From: JACMLD01 sp044227095
Lineage (GTDB): Bacteria; Bacteroidota; Bacteroidia; Chitinophagales; Chitinophagaceae
Assembly (NCBI GenBank): GCA_044227095.1
Contig: JBGAFV010000001.1
Coordinates: 2,542,001-2,606,000, forward strand
DNA length: 64,000 nucleotides
Direction: 5' to 3'
The translations under genes and the position numbers were made by a program. Below, one piece after another: positions 34,805 through 42,426 of this stretch (its first letter is position 1; each line of letters begins with the position of its first letter). A model generated the notes under the pieces. It did not search any database and had not been told where the DNA came from. It worked only from the letters and a program-made list of their open reading frames with translations.

Positions 34805-36157
34805 ATGAACAATACAAGGTATAATTTACTGGTTATTGCTTTTGCGTTTGTAGTATTAGCCGCCTGTAGCACAAGTAAAAAATTGGCTGAGCCGGCACAG
34901 CAACAAACAGATCCGCCTGCAATTGTTACACCAGCACCGCCAGTTGCAGTTATTCAACCAAACCTGGCAAAGACCGACACTTTCATGGAAGAGTTGCTGC
35001 AATCGAAGCCCGAGTATTTTTCGCAAATACTTAAAGAGCGAAAAGCAATGAAAGTGCAGGTTATTTATACGCAGATTAATCGTAAGGCAAATAATGAACC
35101 TGTGTTTACACCTTACTATTTTAATATAGATTCTTCAGAATATTTTTATCCTGCCTCTACTGTTAAACTGCCGATTGCGTTACTTGCATTGCAGGCTTTG
35201 CATGAACTTAGCCTGCCGGGGCTCGATAAAAACAGTACGCTTATTAATGAAGCAGCGTACAACAAACAAACCCCAGTTTATAATGATCCCTCTGCAATTG
35301 ATGGAAGGCCTGTTGTTTCGCAATACGTAAAAAAGATTTTTATGGTGAGCGATAACGATGCGTTTAACCGTTTGTATGAATTTATGGGGCAGGAGTACAT
35401 CAATTACAAATTGCATAAAATGGGTTATGCTGATGCAGAAATATTGCACCGGCTGCAAATAAGCATGAGCCCCGATGAAAACAGGCATACCAATCCTGTA
35501 AGTTTTTATGACGCTTCAGGAAAAGTATTGTATAAACAACCCATGCTGTATAATCAAACCCAATATAGCCTACGACATGATTCTGCAGGTAATGCTTATT
35601 ATAGTGGCGGCAACTTAATTCATCACGCAATGGATTTCTCTACCAAAAACCGTATTGCGTTACAGGATTTAACGGATATTTTGCGAAGTGTTTTATTTCC
35701 GCAATCTGTATTGCCAAAGCAACGCTTTAATTTTACCGATGATGATTATAAGTTTGTAAAACAGTATTTGTCTCAATTGCCAACAGAAAGTATATATCCT
35801 CCATACAGTGCAGACACCGCCAATTACTGGCCGGCTTATTGCAAATTTTTATTGTATGGTTCGCAGAAAGGATCATTGCCGCCAAACGTACGTATATTTA
35901 ATAAAGTAGGTGATGCTTATGGTTTCTTAACTGATGTTGCCTACATAGTTGACTTTGATAAAAAGATTGAGTTTATGCTGAGTGCAAGAATATATTGTAA
36001 TGCTGATGGTGTTTTAAATGATGACAAGTACGATTATGAAACAGTTGGGTTTCCGTTTATGAAACAACTTGGACAACTATTTTATGATTATGAATTAAAG
36101 AGGCCACGTGCAGTTACACCAGATTTATCCTCCTTTAAAATGAATTACGACAAATAA
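34805..36157 (+). CDS. Class A beta-lactamase-like serine hydrolase lipoprotein
   Basis: 450 aa. The lipobox Cys is at 21 (VVLAACSTS), followed by a Pro/Gln-rich linker. The penicillin-recognising fold is marked by SxxK at 118-121 (YPASTVKLP), an SDN motif at 182-184 (MVSDNDAFN) and a KVGD segment at 367-370 in place of KTG. These are the three active-site motifs of the serine beta-lactamase/D,D-peptidase group. The long size and long insertion before the third motif set it apart from classical class A enzymes, so resistance should not be assumed. A DUF4397-type gene follows after 12 bp. Confidence 0.85.
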   Translation: MNNTRYNLLVIAFAFVVLAACSTSKKLAEPAQQQTDPPAIVTPAPPVAVIQPNLAKTDTFMEELLQSKPEYFSQILKERKAMKVQVIYTQINRKANNEPVFTPYYFNIDSSEYFYPASTVKLPIALLALQALHELSLPGLDKNSTLINEAAYNKQTPVYNDPSAIDGRPVVSQYVKKIFMVSDNDAFNRLYEFMGQEYINYKLHKMGYADAEILHRLQISMSPDENRHTNPVSFYDASGKVLYKQPMLYNQTQYSLRHDSAGNAYYSGGNLIHHAMDFSTKNRIALQDLTDILRSVLFPQSVLPKQRFNFTDDDYKFVKQYLSQLPTESIYPPYSADTANYWPAYCKFLLYGSQKGSLPPNVRIFNKVGDAYGFLTDVAYIVDFDKKIEFMLSARIYCNADGVLNDDKYDYETVGFPFMKQLGQLFYDYELKRPRAVTPDLSSFKMNYDK

Positions 36158-36169
36158 GCAGTACCCTTT

Positions 36170-36898
36170 ATGAAGTATTTTGCATGGATTGTTTTTATTG
36201 GCGCATGTGTTTTTTGTGCTTGCAGAAAAACCAACAACACTACTACCAGCGTTCTGTTTTACAATGGTACCTGGTCTTTATCTGCTATTTCTGCAGCATG
36301 GAACGGTACTGATATTATTGCAACACCTATTGCGCAAGGCCAGAGTTCTGTAACACCCGATTCTGCTTATATACAGGTGCAGGCTGGTACTAATCTTGTT
36401 ACACTAAAATCTGGCAGCACAACCCTGCTCGATAAAAATATTTATACAGCAGCAGCTACTGGCAGCAGTTTTATTTTTTTTGATACCAGTGCTACTGTTA
36501 CTGCCCCGGTACGTATTCTTCAACTTACAGATGATTTAACGAAACCGGATACTGGCCGCATAAAATATAGAATCATTAACCTCGTGCCAGATACTACAAT
36601 TAAAGTTGATACATGGCTGGTTAATGGTACTGCAGACAGTGCAAGGCTTGACTCTTCTGCTACTTTTATTGGAAAAAATGCAACTGCAGATGTTGTGCAG
36701 GGTTTTAGTGCGCAGCCATATTATGCCAGCAGCTATACAATAAAAGTAAAAAAAAGCGGTACGGAAACGGTGTATGCTTCTATTAATCAATATCCGTTTG
36801 TTCTACAAAATACCTATAGCATAATTTTTTCCGGGCTTCTAACGGGAACGGGCAGCACCGGTTTTAAATTATCTGTATTGCATCATCATATTCCTTAG
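36170..36898 (+). CDS. DUF4397-like lipoprotein
   Basis: 242 aa with a lipobox (FCAC, Cys18). The mature part is beta-rich, with two related halves starting near SVLFYNGTWSL and IKYRIINLVPDTTIKVDTWL. Each is followed by a Gly/Ser-rich strand pattern as in DUF4397 proteins of Bacteroidota. Function is unknown. It is probably cotranscribed with the serine hydrolase gene 12 bp upstream. Confidence 0.65.
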   Translation: MKYFAWIVFIGACVFCACRKTNNTTTSVLFYNGTWSLSAISAAWNGTDIIATPIAQGQSSVTPDSAYIQVQAGTNLVTLKSGSTTLLDKNIYTAAATGSSFIFFDTSATVTAPVRILQLTDDLTKPDTGRIKYRIINLVPDTTIKVDTWLVNGTADSARLDSSATFIGKNATADVVQGFSAQPYYASSYTIKVKKSGTETVYASINQYPFVLQNTYSIIFSGLLTGTGSTGFKLSVLHHHIP

Positions 36899-36928
36899 TG
36901 AGCTGTGTGAAGTAATTTAATGATAATA

Positions 36929-37010
36929 TTTACCACATAGCCACATAGAAACAATAGGCACACATAGAAGGTCTATGTGAAACTATGCACCTATGATTCT
37001 ATGTGGTAAA
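36929..37010. repeat. Long imperfect inverted repeat
   Basis: Outer arms TTTACCACATAG (36929-36940) and CTATGTGGTAAA (36999-37010) are perfect complements. Inner CACATAG / CTATGTG pairs also match, so an 82-nt cruciform or hairpin can form. It lies between convergent genes and could end transcription in either direction, but has no T-run. Confidence 0.7.
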
Positions 37011-37058
37011 GGGTAAGATAGAAGAATTGTTTTAATAGTTAGTACAGGTAAAAATTTG

Positions 37059-37685
37059 CTAATCTCCTGTAATGTATTTTTCATTGAACTCAATCAGGTA
37101 TTTTGCTATAATCTTATTGGAAATATAATTGTCTTCCTTAAATCTTTTTAATAATTCAGGATCTGAAGTAAAGAACTTTTTAAGGTTGCGATAAGAAGCT
37201 TCTTTAATTTTCCCTTGTTGATCAACAAACATTAAATCTAATGAAGCTTTCATTGATGCAGTGCCAGCAGCAGTTGCTAAAGCTAGTAATGGAGGCCCTA
37301 TTGCATATATTTGTTTTTGCCAAAAAATAAAAAAAGGATACTTTCCTATGTACTCTGCTTTGGGGTAACGCGTTTTTACCATTGTTATTTGATGTTGAAT
37401 AAAGACATCTTTTCCATCGCAAAATCCCCATATTTCAGGCATTTTTGCATGAGGGTCAGTTAGTTTGTAATTGGCTGATATGATATTAGAATCATTTTTA
37501 TTTCTTGTAAAATAAGTAATAGTGACGTCTGGATTTAATGATGGGGCATTGTTTAGATATTCTTCGTAAGTTTTATAAAAGCCTTTTTTTAATTGTGAAC
37601 TGTTATAAATTTTTGTCGTGTCGTTTTGAGACAGGGAAGCTATTGTTGAAAAGGTAAACAGTATGAAGAGGATTCTTTTTCTCAT
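37059..37685 (-). CDS. Exported protein of unknown function
   Basis: 208 aa with a signal peptide (MRKRILFILFTFSTIASLSQ). The mature part starts with a GFYKTYEEYLNNAPS segment similar in style to small exported Bacteroidota proteins, has a hydrophobic patch near 130-145 (GPPLLALATAAGTASM), and ends lysine-rich. I do not recognise a named family. A good promoter lies upstream. Confidence 0.6.
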   Translation of the reverse strand: MRKRILFILFTFSTIASLSQNDTTKIYNSSQLKKGFYKTYEEYLNNAPSLNPDVTITYFTRNKNDSNIISANYKLTDPHAKMPEIWGFCDGKDVFIQHQITMVKTRYPKAEYIGKYPFFIFWQKQIYAIGPPLLALATAAGTASMKASLDLMFVDQQGKIKEASYRNLKKFFTSDPELLKRFKEDNYISNKIIAKYLIEFNEKYITGD

Positions 37686-37711
37686 AGAGAAAACTTATAA
37701 AGTTTAAGTAG

Positions 37712-37742
37712 GAAAGATACAGTACTTTTCTTTTTATGCAAT
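37712..37742 (-). promoter_or_regulatory. Promoter of the exported protein gene (TTG-N19-TATCTTTC)
   Basis: On the minus strand, ATTG is followed by 19 nt and TATCTTTC, one mismatch from TAnnTTTG with ideal spacing. The ATG at 37685 is 26 nt downstream. Confidence 0.55.
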
Positions 37743-37957
37743 AATCCGCCACCCCATTTGCGTGAAATTTTATAAAAATTTATCTATACTTAAAAATATA
37801 TATTTATAAGCCGCTAGCGTTTTGCGCAATGGTAATTTTATGTAAGTTGCTGAGATCCCTCCTTCGTCGGTATTGCAAAAGCAGATTAGTATAATTTTGC
37901 CAGTAGGGATATTTATTACGAATACACAAGGAGCACAGAGAAGATTATTGTCCTACC
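37743..37957. other. Intergenic stretch, no gene seen
   Basis: AT-rich sequence with no convincing ORF, followed by a family D repeat and the sucC terminator. Confidence 0.4.
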
Positions 37958-37990
37958 AATCCTTTAATCTTATAAATCCTGGTTCAGACA
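37958..37990 (-). repeat. Family D repeat, inverted copy
   Basis: Reverse complement of the sequence after exbD: TGTCTGAACCAGGATT followed by ATAAGATTAAAGGATTG. Confidence 0.75.
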
Positions 37991-38021
37991 AAAAAAATCC
38001 TGCCTTATAAAAGACAGGATT
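37990..38021 (-). terminator. Rho-independent terminator of sucC
   Basis: On the minus strand the stem AATCCTG / CAGGATT is followed by a run of about seven T residues, 23 bp after the sucC stop codon. Confidence 0.8.
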
Positions 38022-38043
38022 AAATTATTTGAACGATTAATTA

Positions 38044-39255
38044 TTATGCTACGGCTTTGTTTACCAAATCTGCCGCTTCGCTGAGTACAATTGCAGATTT
38101 TACTTTCAATCCGCTTTCGTCAATCAATTTTTTTGCTTCTACTGCGTTGGTTCCCTGCAAGCGTACTATGATTGGCACAGTTATATTGCCCATGCTTTTG
38201 TAAGCATCAATTACACCTTGTGCAACACGGTCGCAACGAACAATACCGCCAAAAATATTAATAAGAATAGCTTTCACTTTTGGATCTTTCAGGATAATGC
38301 GGAAGCCAGCTTCCACCGTTTGCGCATTTGCGGTACCACCTACATCAAGAAAGTTAGCAGGTTCGCCACCGCTAAGTTTAATCATGTCCATAGTAGCCAT
38401 TGCAAGTCCAGCGCCATTTACCATACAACCCACATTGCCATCAAGCTTTACAAAGTTCAGGTTGTATTTGCCAGCTTCTACTTCTGTAGGATCTTCTTCA
38501 CTAATATCACGCAATGCTTCCAGTTCTGGATGGCGCATCATAGCGTTATCATCAAGGTTCATTTTGCAATCAACAGCAATGATTTTTTCGTCGCTTGTTT
38601 TAAACAATGGATTTATTTCCAGCATAGAGCAATCCAAACCAACATAAGCATTGTATAAATTGGTTACAAATTTTACGCAGTTCTTTAATGCTTCACCACT
38701 TAACCCTAAATTAAAAGCAATCTTTCTTGCCTGGAAGGGTTGTAACGTTCCGCCGGGATGAACCCATTCTTTAAATATTTTTTCTGGTGTATCGTGCGCC
38801 ACGTCTTCAATGTTCATACCACCTTCGGTGCTGTACATAATTACGTTTTGTCCTTTGGCCCTGTCAAGCAATACAGACAAATAAAATTCTTTTACAGGGT
38901 TAGCACCTGGATAATAAACATCCTGCGCAATCAATACTTTATTAACTACTTTGCCAGCTTCACCTGTTTGTATAGTAACCAGTGTACCGCCCAATATGCG
39001 GCTTGCAATTTGTTTTACGTCTTCTGCATTTTTTCCAACGGCTACACCCCGCTGTTCAGTTCCCACAATCTTTCCTTTACCGCGTCCACCGGCATGTATC
39101 TGCGCTTTTACTACTGCAAAGCTATTTCCGTAAGTAACTTTCAATTGTTTATAAGCCTCCTCTGCCGCACCTGCATTGTCTACAGGAATGCCTTCCTGCA
39201 CGGGCACATTGTATTTTTTCAATAATTCCTTGGCCTGGTATTCGTGAAGATTCAT
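38044..39255 (-). CDS. sucC: Succinyl-CoA synthetase beta subunit
   Basis: 403 aa, with the SucC N-terminus MNLHEYQAKELLKKYNVPV, the ATP-grasp segment VVKAQIHAGGRGKG, the MLEINPLFKT metal/nucleotide site and the C-terminal ligase domain VNGAGLAMATMD...FLDVGGTA and NIFGGIVRCD. It acts in the TCA cycle with SucD, converting succinyl-CoA to succinate with nucleotide triphosphate formation. sucD is not adjacent, although it is in many other genomes. A TATCTTCG motif (minus, 39274-39281) lies 18 nt upstream of the ATG. Confidence 0.97.
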   Translation of the reverse strand: MNLHEYQAKELLKKYNVPVQEGIPVDNAGAAEEAYKQLKVTYGNSFAVVKAQIHAGGRGKGKIVGTEQRGVAVGKNAEDVKQIASRILGGTLVTIQTGEAGKVVNKVLIAQDVYYPGANPVKEFYLSVLLDRAKGQNVIMYSTEGGMNIEDVAHDTPEKIFKEWVHPGGTLQPFQARKIAFNLGLSGEALKNCVKFVTNLYNAYVGLDCSMLEINPLFKTSDEKIIAVDCKMNLDDNAMMRHPELEALRDISEEDPTEVEAGKYNLNFVKLDGNVGCMVNGAGLAMATMDMIKLSGGEPANFLDVGGTANAQTVEAGFRIILKDPKVKAILINIFGGIVRCDRVAQGVIDAYKSMGNITVPIIVRLQGTNAVEAKKLIDESGLKVKSAIVLSEAADLVNKAVA

Positions 39256-39273
39256 ACAGTAAAAATTTAGTGA

Positions 39274-39281
39274 CGAAGATA
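39274..39281 (-). promoter_or_regulatory. -7-like element upstream of sucC
   Basis: The minus strand reads TATCTTCG, one mismatch from TAnnTTTG, 18 nt before the start codon. The same TTCG variant occurs before truB. Confidence 0.4.
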
Positions 39282-39396
39282 AGGGAAAGATGTTTATCCG
39301 GGAAAGGCATCCTTTTATCTAAAACAGGTTATGACCGTTTAAACTATTCAACTGGCGTACAGTCAATAACCAGCCCTGCTAAACCGGGAAACTAAC

Positions 39397-40335
39397 ATGA
39401 AAAAAACACTCCTTAGTATTTTGATGCTTACACTGGCTTTCTGTGGTTTTGCCCAGCAGGATACAATCGCAAAAAAGATTGATAGCGCAGTTACAAAGCT
39501 TAATACGCCTGCAAGCGATACTGCGGTAAAAAAAGCGGTTTCAAAATCAAAATCTTATTTTTTAGGTTCGCTCAGTTACCTTACCAATTCTGTATATAAT
39601 GGAAGAAAAGATTCTGTTGCCACACCTTATATAACACCAATGATTGGGTATTACAACAAATCTGGCTTTTACATTAATGCAGCTTTATCTTATTTAGCCA
39701 GGGCAGGCAGCGGAAGGGTAGACCTGTTTAACATAGAAGCAGGATATGATTTTTATATTGGCGATTTTGATGGTGAAGTATCTGCCAGCAAATCTTTTTA
39801 TAATAGTGCAAGTACCAATGTACAGGCATCAATAACAGGTAGTGTTTATTTTAACGGGGCTTACGACTTAGTTTATATAAAACCCACGTTTGAAGCGGGT
39901 GTTATATTTGGCACCAATCCCGATTATGTGTTCAATTTTGGACTTGAGCATACTTTTTACCAATTGAAAGACAAATTGCGCATAACCCCCACTTTTAGTG
40001 CATATGGCAGCACACAAAATTATTATGGGGCTTATTACGATAAACGAAAGATGAAAACAAAAAAGAAAACTGATGTTACGTATGAAGTAACTGCAGGTGT
40101 AGAAGACGCTTCTAAATATAAAATGTTGAATTATGAATTCAGCCTGCCAATAAGATATACGGTAAAGAAAAAAATCACCTTCAGCATAGTTCCTTTTTAT
40201 GCAATACCAGTAAATCCTTCCATTGTAAAGGTAGAACTGAAACCGGTTAACGGTGGTAATACCATTACAAGATCTTCAGCTGAAGTAATCAGCAATAGCT
40301 TTTATTGCTATTTTGGACTGAGTTATAAATTTTGA
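39397..40335 (+). CDS. Predicted outer-membrane beta-barrel protein
   Basis: 312 aa with a signal peptide (MKKTLLSILMLTLAFCGFAQ). After a Lys/Thr-rich linker (about 22-50) come alternating aromatic/polar strands such as FYINAALSYLA, FNIEAGYDFYIG, YIKPTFEAGVIFG and IRYTVKKKITFSIVPFYAIP. The chain ends in the aromatic FYCYFGLSYKF, the pattern of an outer-membrane barrel inserted by BamA. There are about ten or more likely strands. No specific family recognised. Confidence 0.7.
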   Translation: MKKTLLSILMLTLAFCGFAQQDTIAKKIDSAVTKLNTPASDTAVKKAVSKSKSYFLGSLSYLTNSVYNGRKDSVATPYITPMIGYYNKSGFYINAALSYLARAGSGRVDLFNIEAGYDFYIGDFDGEVSASKSFYNSASTNVQASITGSVYFNGAYDLVYIKPTFEAGVIFGTNPDYVFNFGLEHTFYQLKDKLRITPTFSAYGSTQNYYGAYYDKRKMKTKKKTDVTYEVTAGVEDASKYKMLNYEFSLPIRYTVKKKITFSIVPFYAIPVNPSIVKVELKPVNGGNTITRSSAEVISNSFYCYFGLSYKF

Positions 40336-40412
40336 TGGCTGCATCAACTCAATACATCTCTGCTGCTCTTTCTTCTTTATGTTGCCATAATTTTTAATGG
40401 TAGTTTAAACCG

Positions 40413-40420
40413 TAATTTTG
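40413..40420 (+). promoter_or_regulatory. -7 element of tsaC
   Basis: TAATTTTG, an exact TAnnTTTG match, ends 26 nt before the ATG at 40447. Confidence 0.55.
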
Positions 40421-40446
40421 CAGTCGTATAAAAGACTGTAATAATA

Positions 40447-41013
40447 ATGGATTTTTTAGCAGATATAGACAAATGCCTGGAGGTGTTAAAATCTGGAGGA
40501 ATTATATTGTACCCAACCGATACCGTGTGGGGGCTTGGTTGCGATGCTACCAACGCAGCAGCAATAGAGAAAATATTTGCTGTAAAACAAAGATCAGAAG
40601 CAAAAAGCCTGATTGCATTACTTGCAGATGAAAGAGATGTGCTGCAATATGTAGCTGCACCCGATTTAAGTGTGTTCGATTACCTGGAAACAACAACAAA
40701 ACCTACTACAGTAATTTACGATGGCATTATTGGTTTAGCAGAAAATATGCTGGCAGCAGATGGAAGCGCAGGCATACGTATTGTAAAAGAGCCTTTTTGT
40801 AAACACCTGCTGAAACGTTTTCGTAAACCTATTGTATCTACTTCGGCCAATATAAGCGGAGAGCCCACTGCAGCAAACTTTGCAGCAATAAGCGATAAAA
40901 TAAAATCGGCTGTTGATTATATTGTTGAATACCGCCAGCAGGATAATACTGCTGCTGTTCCTTCTTCTGTTGTAAGATGGAATGGGGGAGAGGTTGAAGT
41001 GATAAGACCGTGA
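40447..41013 (+). CDS. tsaC: L-threonylcarbamoyladenylate synthase (YrdC/Sua5 domain)
   Basis: 188 aa, one YrdC domain and no Sua5 extension. The motif LYPTDTVWGLGCDATN near the N-terminus, KQRSEAKSLIALLA and IVSTSANISGEP are diagnostic. It makes threonylcarbamoyl-AMP for the t6A37 modification of tRNAs that read ANN codons, an essential step. Cca and MiaA, two other tRNA enzymes, are encoded within 5 kb on the same strand. Confidence 0.95.
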   Translation: MDFLADIDKCLEVLKSGGIILYPTDTVWGLGCDATNAAAIEKIFAVKQRSEAKSLIALLADERDVLQYVAAPDLSVFDYLETTTKPTTVIYDGIIGLAENMLAADGSAGIRIVKEPFCKHLLKRFRKPIVSTSANISGEPTAANFAAISDKIKSAVDYIVEYRQQDNTAAVPSSVVRWNGGEVEVIRP

Positions 41014-41273
41014 TTAATGTGGGAATGGGTTAATGTGGGAAATGTGGAAATGGAGGAATAATGCTTTTGAATAGATAAAAGAAAGCTGATTGAGCAGATT
41101 TTTATGCGTAGGTATGATTGGACAAAGCATGAATGTGGAAATGAAAGAAAAATCATGGACTCTCCTGTTCCTCTGTGAAAAACTCCCGGGACTCTGTGGT
41201 AAAAAATGTCGGGATCACGATTCAAGGAATTTTCACATTTACCATATTTACCACATTTTCTTATTGGCTGTCT
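41014..41273 (+). repeat. Intergenic region rich in family F repeats
   Basis: Includes GTGGGAAATGTGGAAATGG (41034-41052), ATGTGGAAATG near 41131 and the inverse form TTTCACATTTACCATATTTACCACATTTTC (41231-41260, quoted in part). CTCTGTGAAAAACTCC/GGGACTCTGTGG text also occurs. A start-like GTG at 41175 is in frame with the GT9 gene but lies within this repeat text. Confidence 0.6.
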
Positions 41274-41281
41274 TATCTTTG
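41274..41281 (+). promoter_or_regulatory. -7 element immediately before the GT9 gene
   Basis: TATCTTTG, an exact TAnnTTTG match. The first conserved codons of the glycosyltransferase begin 4-7 nt later, so a transcript from here would have almost no leader. Confidence 0.5.
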
Positions 41282-41285
41282 TTGC

Positions 41286-42302
41286 CTGCAAAAATTCCTT
41301 GTTATACAAACAGCTTTTATTGGTGATGTGGTGCTTGCAACAGGCATCATTGAAAAGCTGCATGCATTTTTTCCAGATGCAGAAATAGATTTTTTATTGA
41401 GAAAGGGCAATGAAGCACTATTGGCCAACCATCCTTACCTGCACGAAGTATTGATATGGGACAAAAAAGACGGAAAAATAAAAGATCTGCGGAGACTGTT
41501 GGGCGTAATCAGGAAAAAGCAATATGATAAAGTAATAAACGTACAGCGCTTTGCCGCCACCGGCATACTAACTGCTTTCTCCCAGGCAAAAGAAAAAATT
41601 GGGTTCGATAAAAACCCGCTGAGCAATTTGTTTACTACACGCATTAAACATGTTATCAGTACCAGTAAGCAACCCAAACACGAAATAGAACGCAATAACG
41701 AACTGATTGCTCATTTTACTGATGAAAAAGTTTTTAAACCGCGATTGTATCCTTCAACTGAAGATTATAATGCAGTTGATATATACAAACAAACGGCCTA
41801 TATCTGCATTGCACCTTCATCAGTATGGTTTACTAAACAATATCCTGCCGATAAATGGATCAGTTTTATACAAAAATTACCTGCTGCAATTACTATTTAT
41901 CTTTTGGGTGCGCCATCAGACAAAGGTTTGTGCGATGGTATTATTAAAGAATGCAGCGGCAGTAAAGTGATTAATTTATGCGGCAAGCTAAATTTCCTTC
42001 AGTCGGCAGCATTAATGCACCATGCGCAAATGAATTATGTAAACGATTCTGCGCCTATGCATTTTGCATCTTCTGTAAATGCACCGGTAACTGCTGTTTA
42101 TTGTTCTACACTGCCTTCATTTGGGTTTGGCCCTGTAAGTGATAAAAGTTTTATTATAGAAACTGAAGAAGCATTGGTATGCCGCCCCTGCGGTTTACAC
42201 GGACGAAAAGCCTGTCCGCTAAAACATTTTAAATGCGCTTATACCATTACAGATGACCAATTGTTGAGAACCTTGAATAGTGTGACAAATGTGAAAATGT
42301 GA
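41286..42302 (+). CDS. Glycosyltransferase family 9 (heptosyltransferase-like)
   Basis: About 338 aa. The N-terminal Rossmann fold opens with KFLVIQTAFIGDVVLATGII, the family's nucleotide-sugar/acceptor loop. The second domain has AYICIAPSSVWFTKQYPADKW and the donor-site segment YVNDSAPMHFASSVNAP. The protein should add a heptose or related sugar to lipopolysaccharide or another envelope glycan at the cytoplasmic face. The start is unclear. There is no in-frame ATG before the conserved region, and a CTG at 41286 precedes QKFLVIQ. The alternative GTG at 41175 would add 37 residues translated from repeats and lies upstream of the -7 motif. Confidence 0.8.
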   Translation: MQKFLVIQTAFIGDVVLATGIIEKLHAFFPDAEIDFLLRKGNEALLANHPYLHEVLIWDKKDGKIKDLRRLLGVIRKKQYDKVINVQRFAATGILTAFSQAKEKIGFDKNPLSNLFTTRIKHVISTSKQPKHEIERNNELIAHFTDEKVFKPRLYPSTEDYNAVDIYKQTAYICIAPSSVWFTKQYPADKWISFIQKLPAAITIYLLGAPSDKGLCDGIIKECSGSKVINLCGKLNFLQSAALMHHAQMNYVNDSAPMHFASSVNAPVTAVYCSTLPSFGFGPVSDKSFIIETEEALVCRPCGLHGRKACPLKHFKCAYTITDDQLLRTLNSVTNVKM

Positions 42303-42365
42303 TGAATCTGAAAATTCTTTTGGCCAAACAGGATAATTGTGCAATGGCTTCAATTTACAATTAAA

Positions 42366-42407
42366 GCATTTCTCACATTACCACATTTGCCACATTTCCA
42401 CATTTTC
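42366..42407 (+). repeat. Family F repeat upstream of cca
   Basis: Tandem-like CACATTACCACATTTGCCACATTTCCACATTT text (quoted in parts): CACATTACC, ACATTTGCC, ACATTTCC. It lies directly before the cca -7 motif. Confidence 0.6.
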
Positions 42408-42414
42408 TATTCCT

Positions 42415-42422
42415 TACTTTTG
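42415..42422 (+). promoter_or_regulatory. -7 element 4 nt before the cca start codon
   Basis: TACTTTTG, an exact TAnnTTTG match, then CAGC, then the ATG at 42427. A transcript from this motif would be leaderless. Confidence 0.5.
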
Positions 42423-42426
42423 CAGC

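Noticed and set aside
34805..36157. Antibiotic-resistance beta-lactamase
   Set aside because: The motifs are there, but length, spacing and context do not match resistance enzymes; annotated only as a serine hydrolase.
38044..40335. Large ORFs opposite sucC
   Set aside because: The plus-strand frames of 116-155 aa are shadows of the well-supported sucC gene.
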